Origin: Endozoicomonadaceae bacterium
GTDB lineage: Bacteria > Pseudomonadota > Gammaproteobacteria > Pseudomonadales > Endozoicomonadaceae
Assembly: GCA_015163815.1 (NCBI GenBank)
Contig: JAAOIJ010000124.1
Location: forward strand, 1 to 13,919
DNA length: 13,919 nucleotides
Direction: 5' to 3'
The position numbers were made by a program, and so were the translations under genes. Below, piece after piece: positions 13,756-13,919 of the stretch. Every line of letters starts with the position of its first letter. Positions within the stretch are counted from its first letter, which is position 1. The notes below the pieces were generated by a model. That model saw only the letters and a list, made by a program, of their open reading frames with translations, was not told the origin of the DNA and searched no databases.

Positions 13756-13880
13756 ATGATCTCAATTTTTTAAATCAGCGAATAACAAAATAATATTGAA
13801 CTATATCTCAATCAAATATATTTTATAATTATAGAATATAATGGATTAATATTATATCTTTCATGCAATATTTTATCAGT

Positions 13881-13903
13881 CTGAGACCTTTGCAATAAGA
13901 CAA
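13881..13903 (+). repeat. 23-base element-end-like motif at the right edge, copy 2
   Basis: This reads CTGAGACCTTTGCAATAAGA followed by CAA and matches the piece inside the IS30 relic in opposite orientation at 21 of 23 positions. GAGACCTTTGCA-type starts are reminiscent of IS terminal repeats, as I recall from the IS5 group. It may open an insertion sequence running out of the window. Confidence 0.5.
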
Positions 13904-13919
13904 CAAAGACTCCTGATAT

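Noticed and set aside
1..13919. CRISPR array, toxin-antitoxin pair or defence system
   Set aside because: No regularly spaced repeats and no recognisable nuclease, toxin or antitoxin gene are present.

Overview
The window is an AT-rich stretch of gammaproteobacterial chromosome that uses the standard code (TGG for Trp, TGA as stop). The backbone order is pncC-recA-recX, yrfG-hslR, alaS-lysC-csrA, tRNA-Ser(GCU), tRNA-Arg(ACG). The alaS-lysC-csrA-tRNA order is the arrangement known from Pseudomonas and Coxiella-type genomes; E. coli lacks lysC at this spot. Low GC, decayed insertion sequences, a long orphan coiled-coil gene and no visible LexA box in front of recA together suggest a host-associated member of the Legionellales (Coxiella, Legionella or Rickettsiella-like). 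That placement is an inference, not a proven identity.

Region 1 (1-1529) is a scarred area. The 3' end of an IS5-family transposase runs in from the left edge and abuts the C-terminal remnant of an AmpG-like permease. A small single-domain rhodanese gene follows. A second, diverged copy of the same IS end lies in inverted orientation at about 971-1075, and then roughly 450 bases hold no recognisable gene.

Region 2 (1530-10044) is dense and all on the plus strand: a KfrA-type DNA-binding coiled-coil protein, a pncC-recA-recX unit with a good sigma70 promoter in front of pncC, the yrfG-hslR pair known from E. coli, then alaS and aspartate kinase as a tight pair. These are repair, translation and amino acid genes.

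Region 3 (10045-12128) contains csrA. Upstream is a long leader with a perfect TTGACA box, a 30-base tandem duplication and a terminator-like hairpin just before the gene. Downstream come a 62-base inverted-repeat structure, a short diverged copy of the csrA 3' end, a wrecked IS30-family transposase on the minus strand, and the two tRNA genes.

Region 4 (12129-13919) holds one minus-strand gene for a 405-residue Lys/Gln-rich protein without a recognised family. A 23-base motif at the right edge matches a piece embedded in the IS30 relic and is a candidate terminus of another mobile element.

No new multi-gene system is evident. The most original items are the csrA surroundings (leader, structured 3' region, csrA-like relic), the orphan 405-residue protein, the basic C-terminus of RecA, and the nested mobile-element debris.
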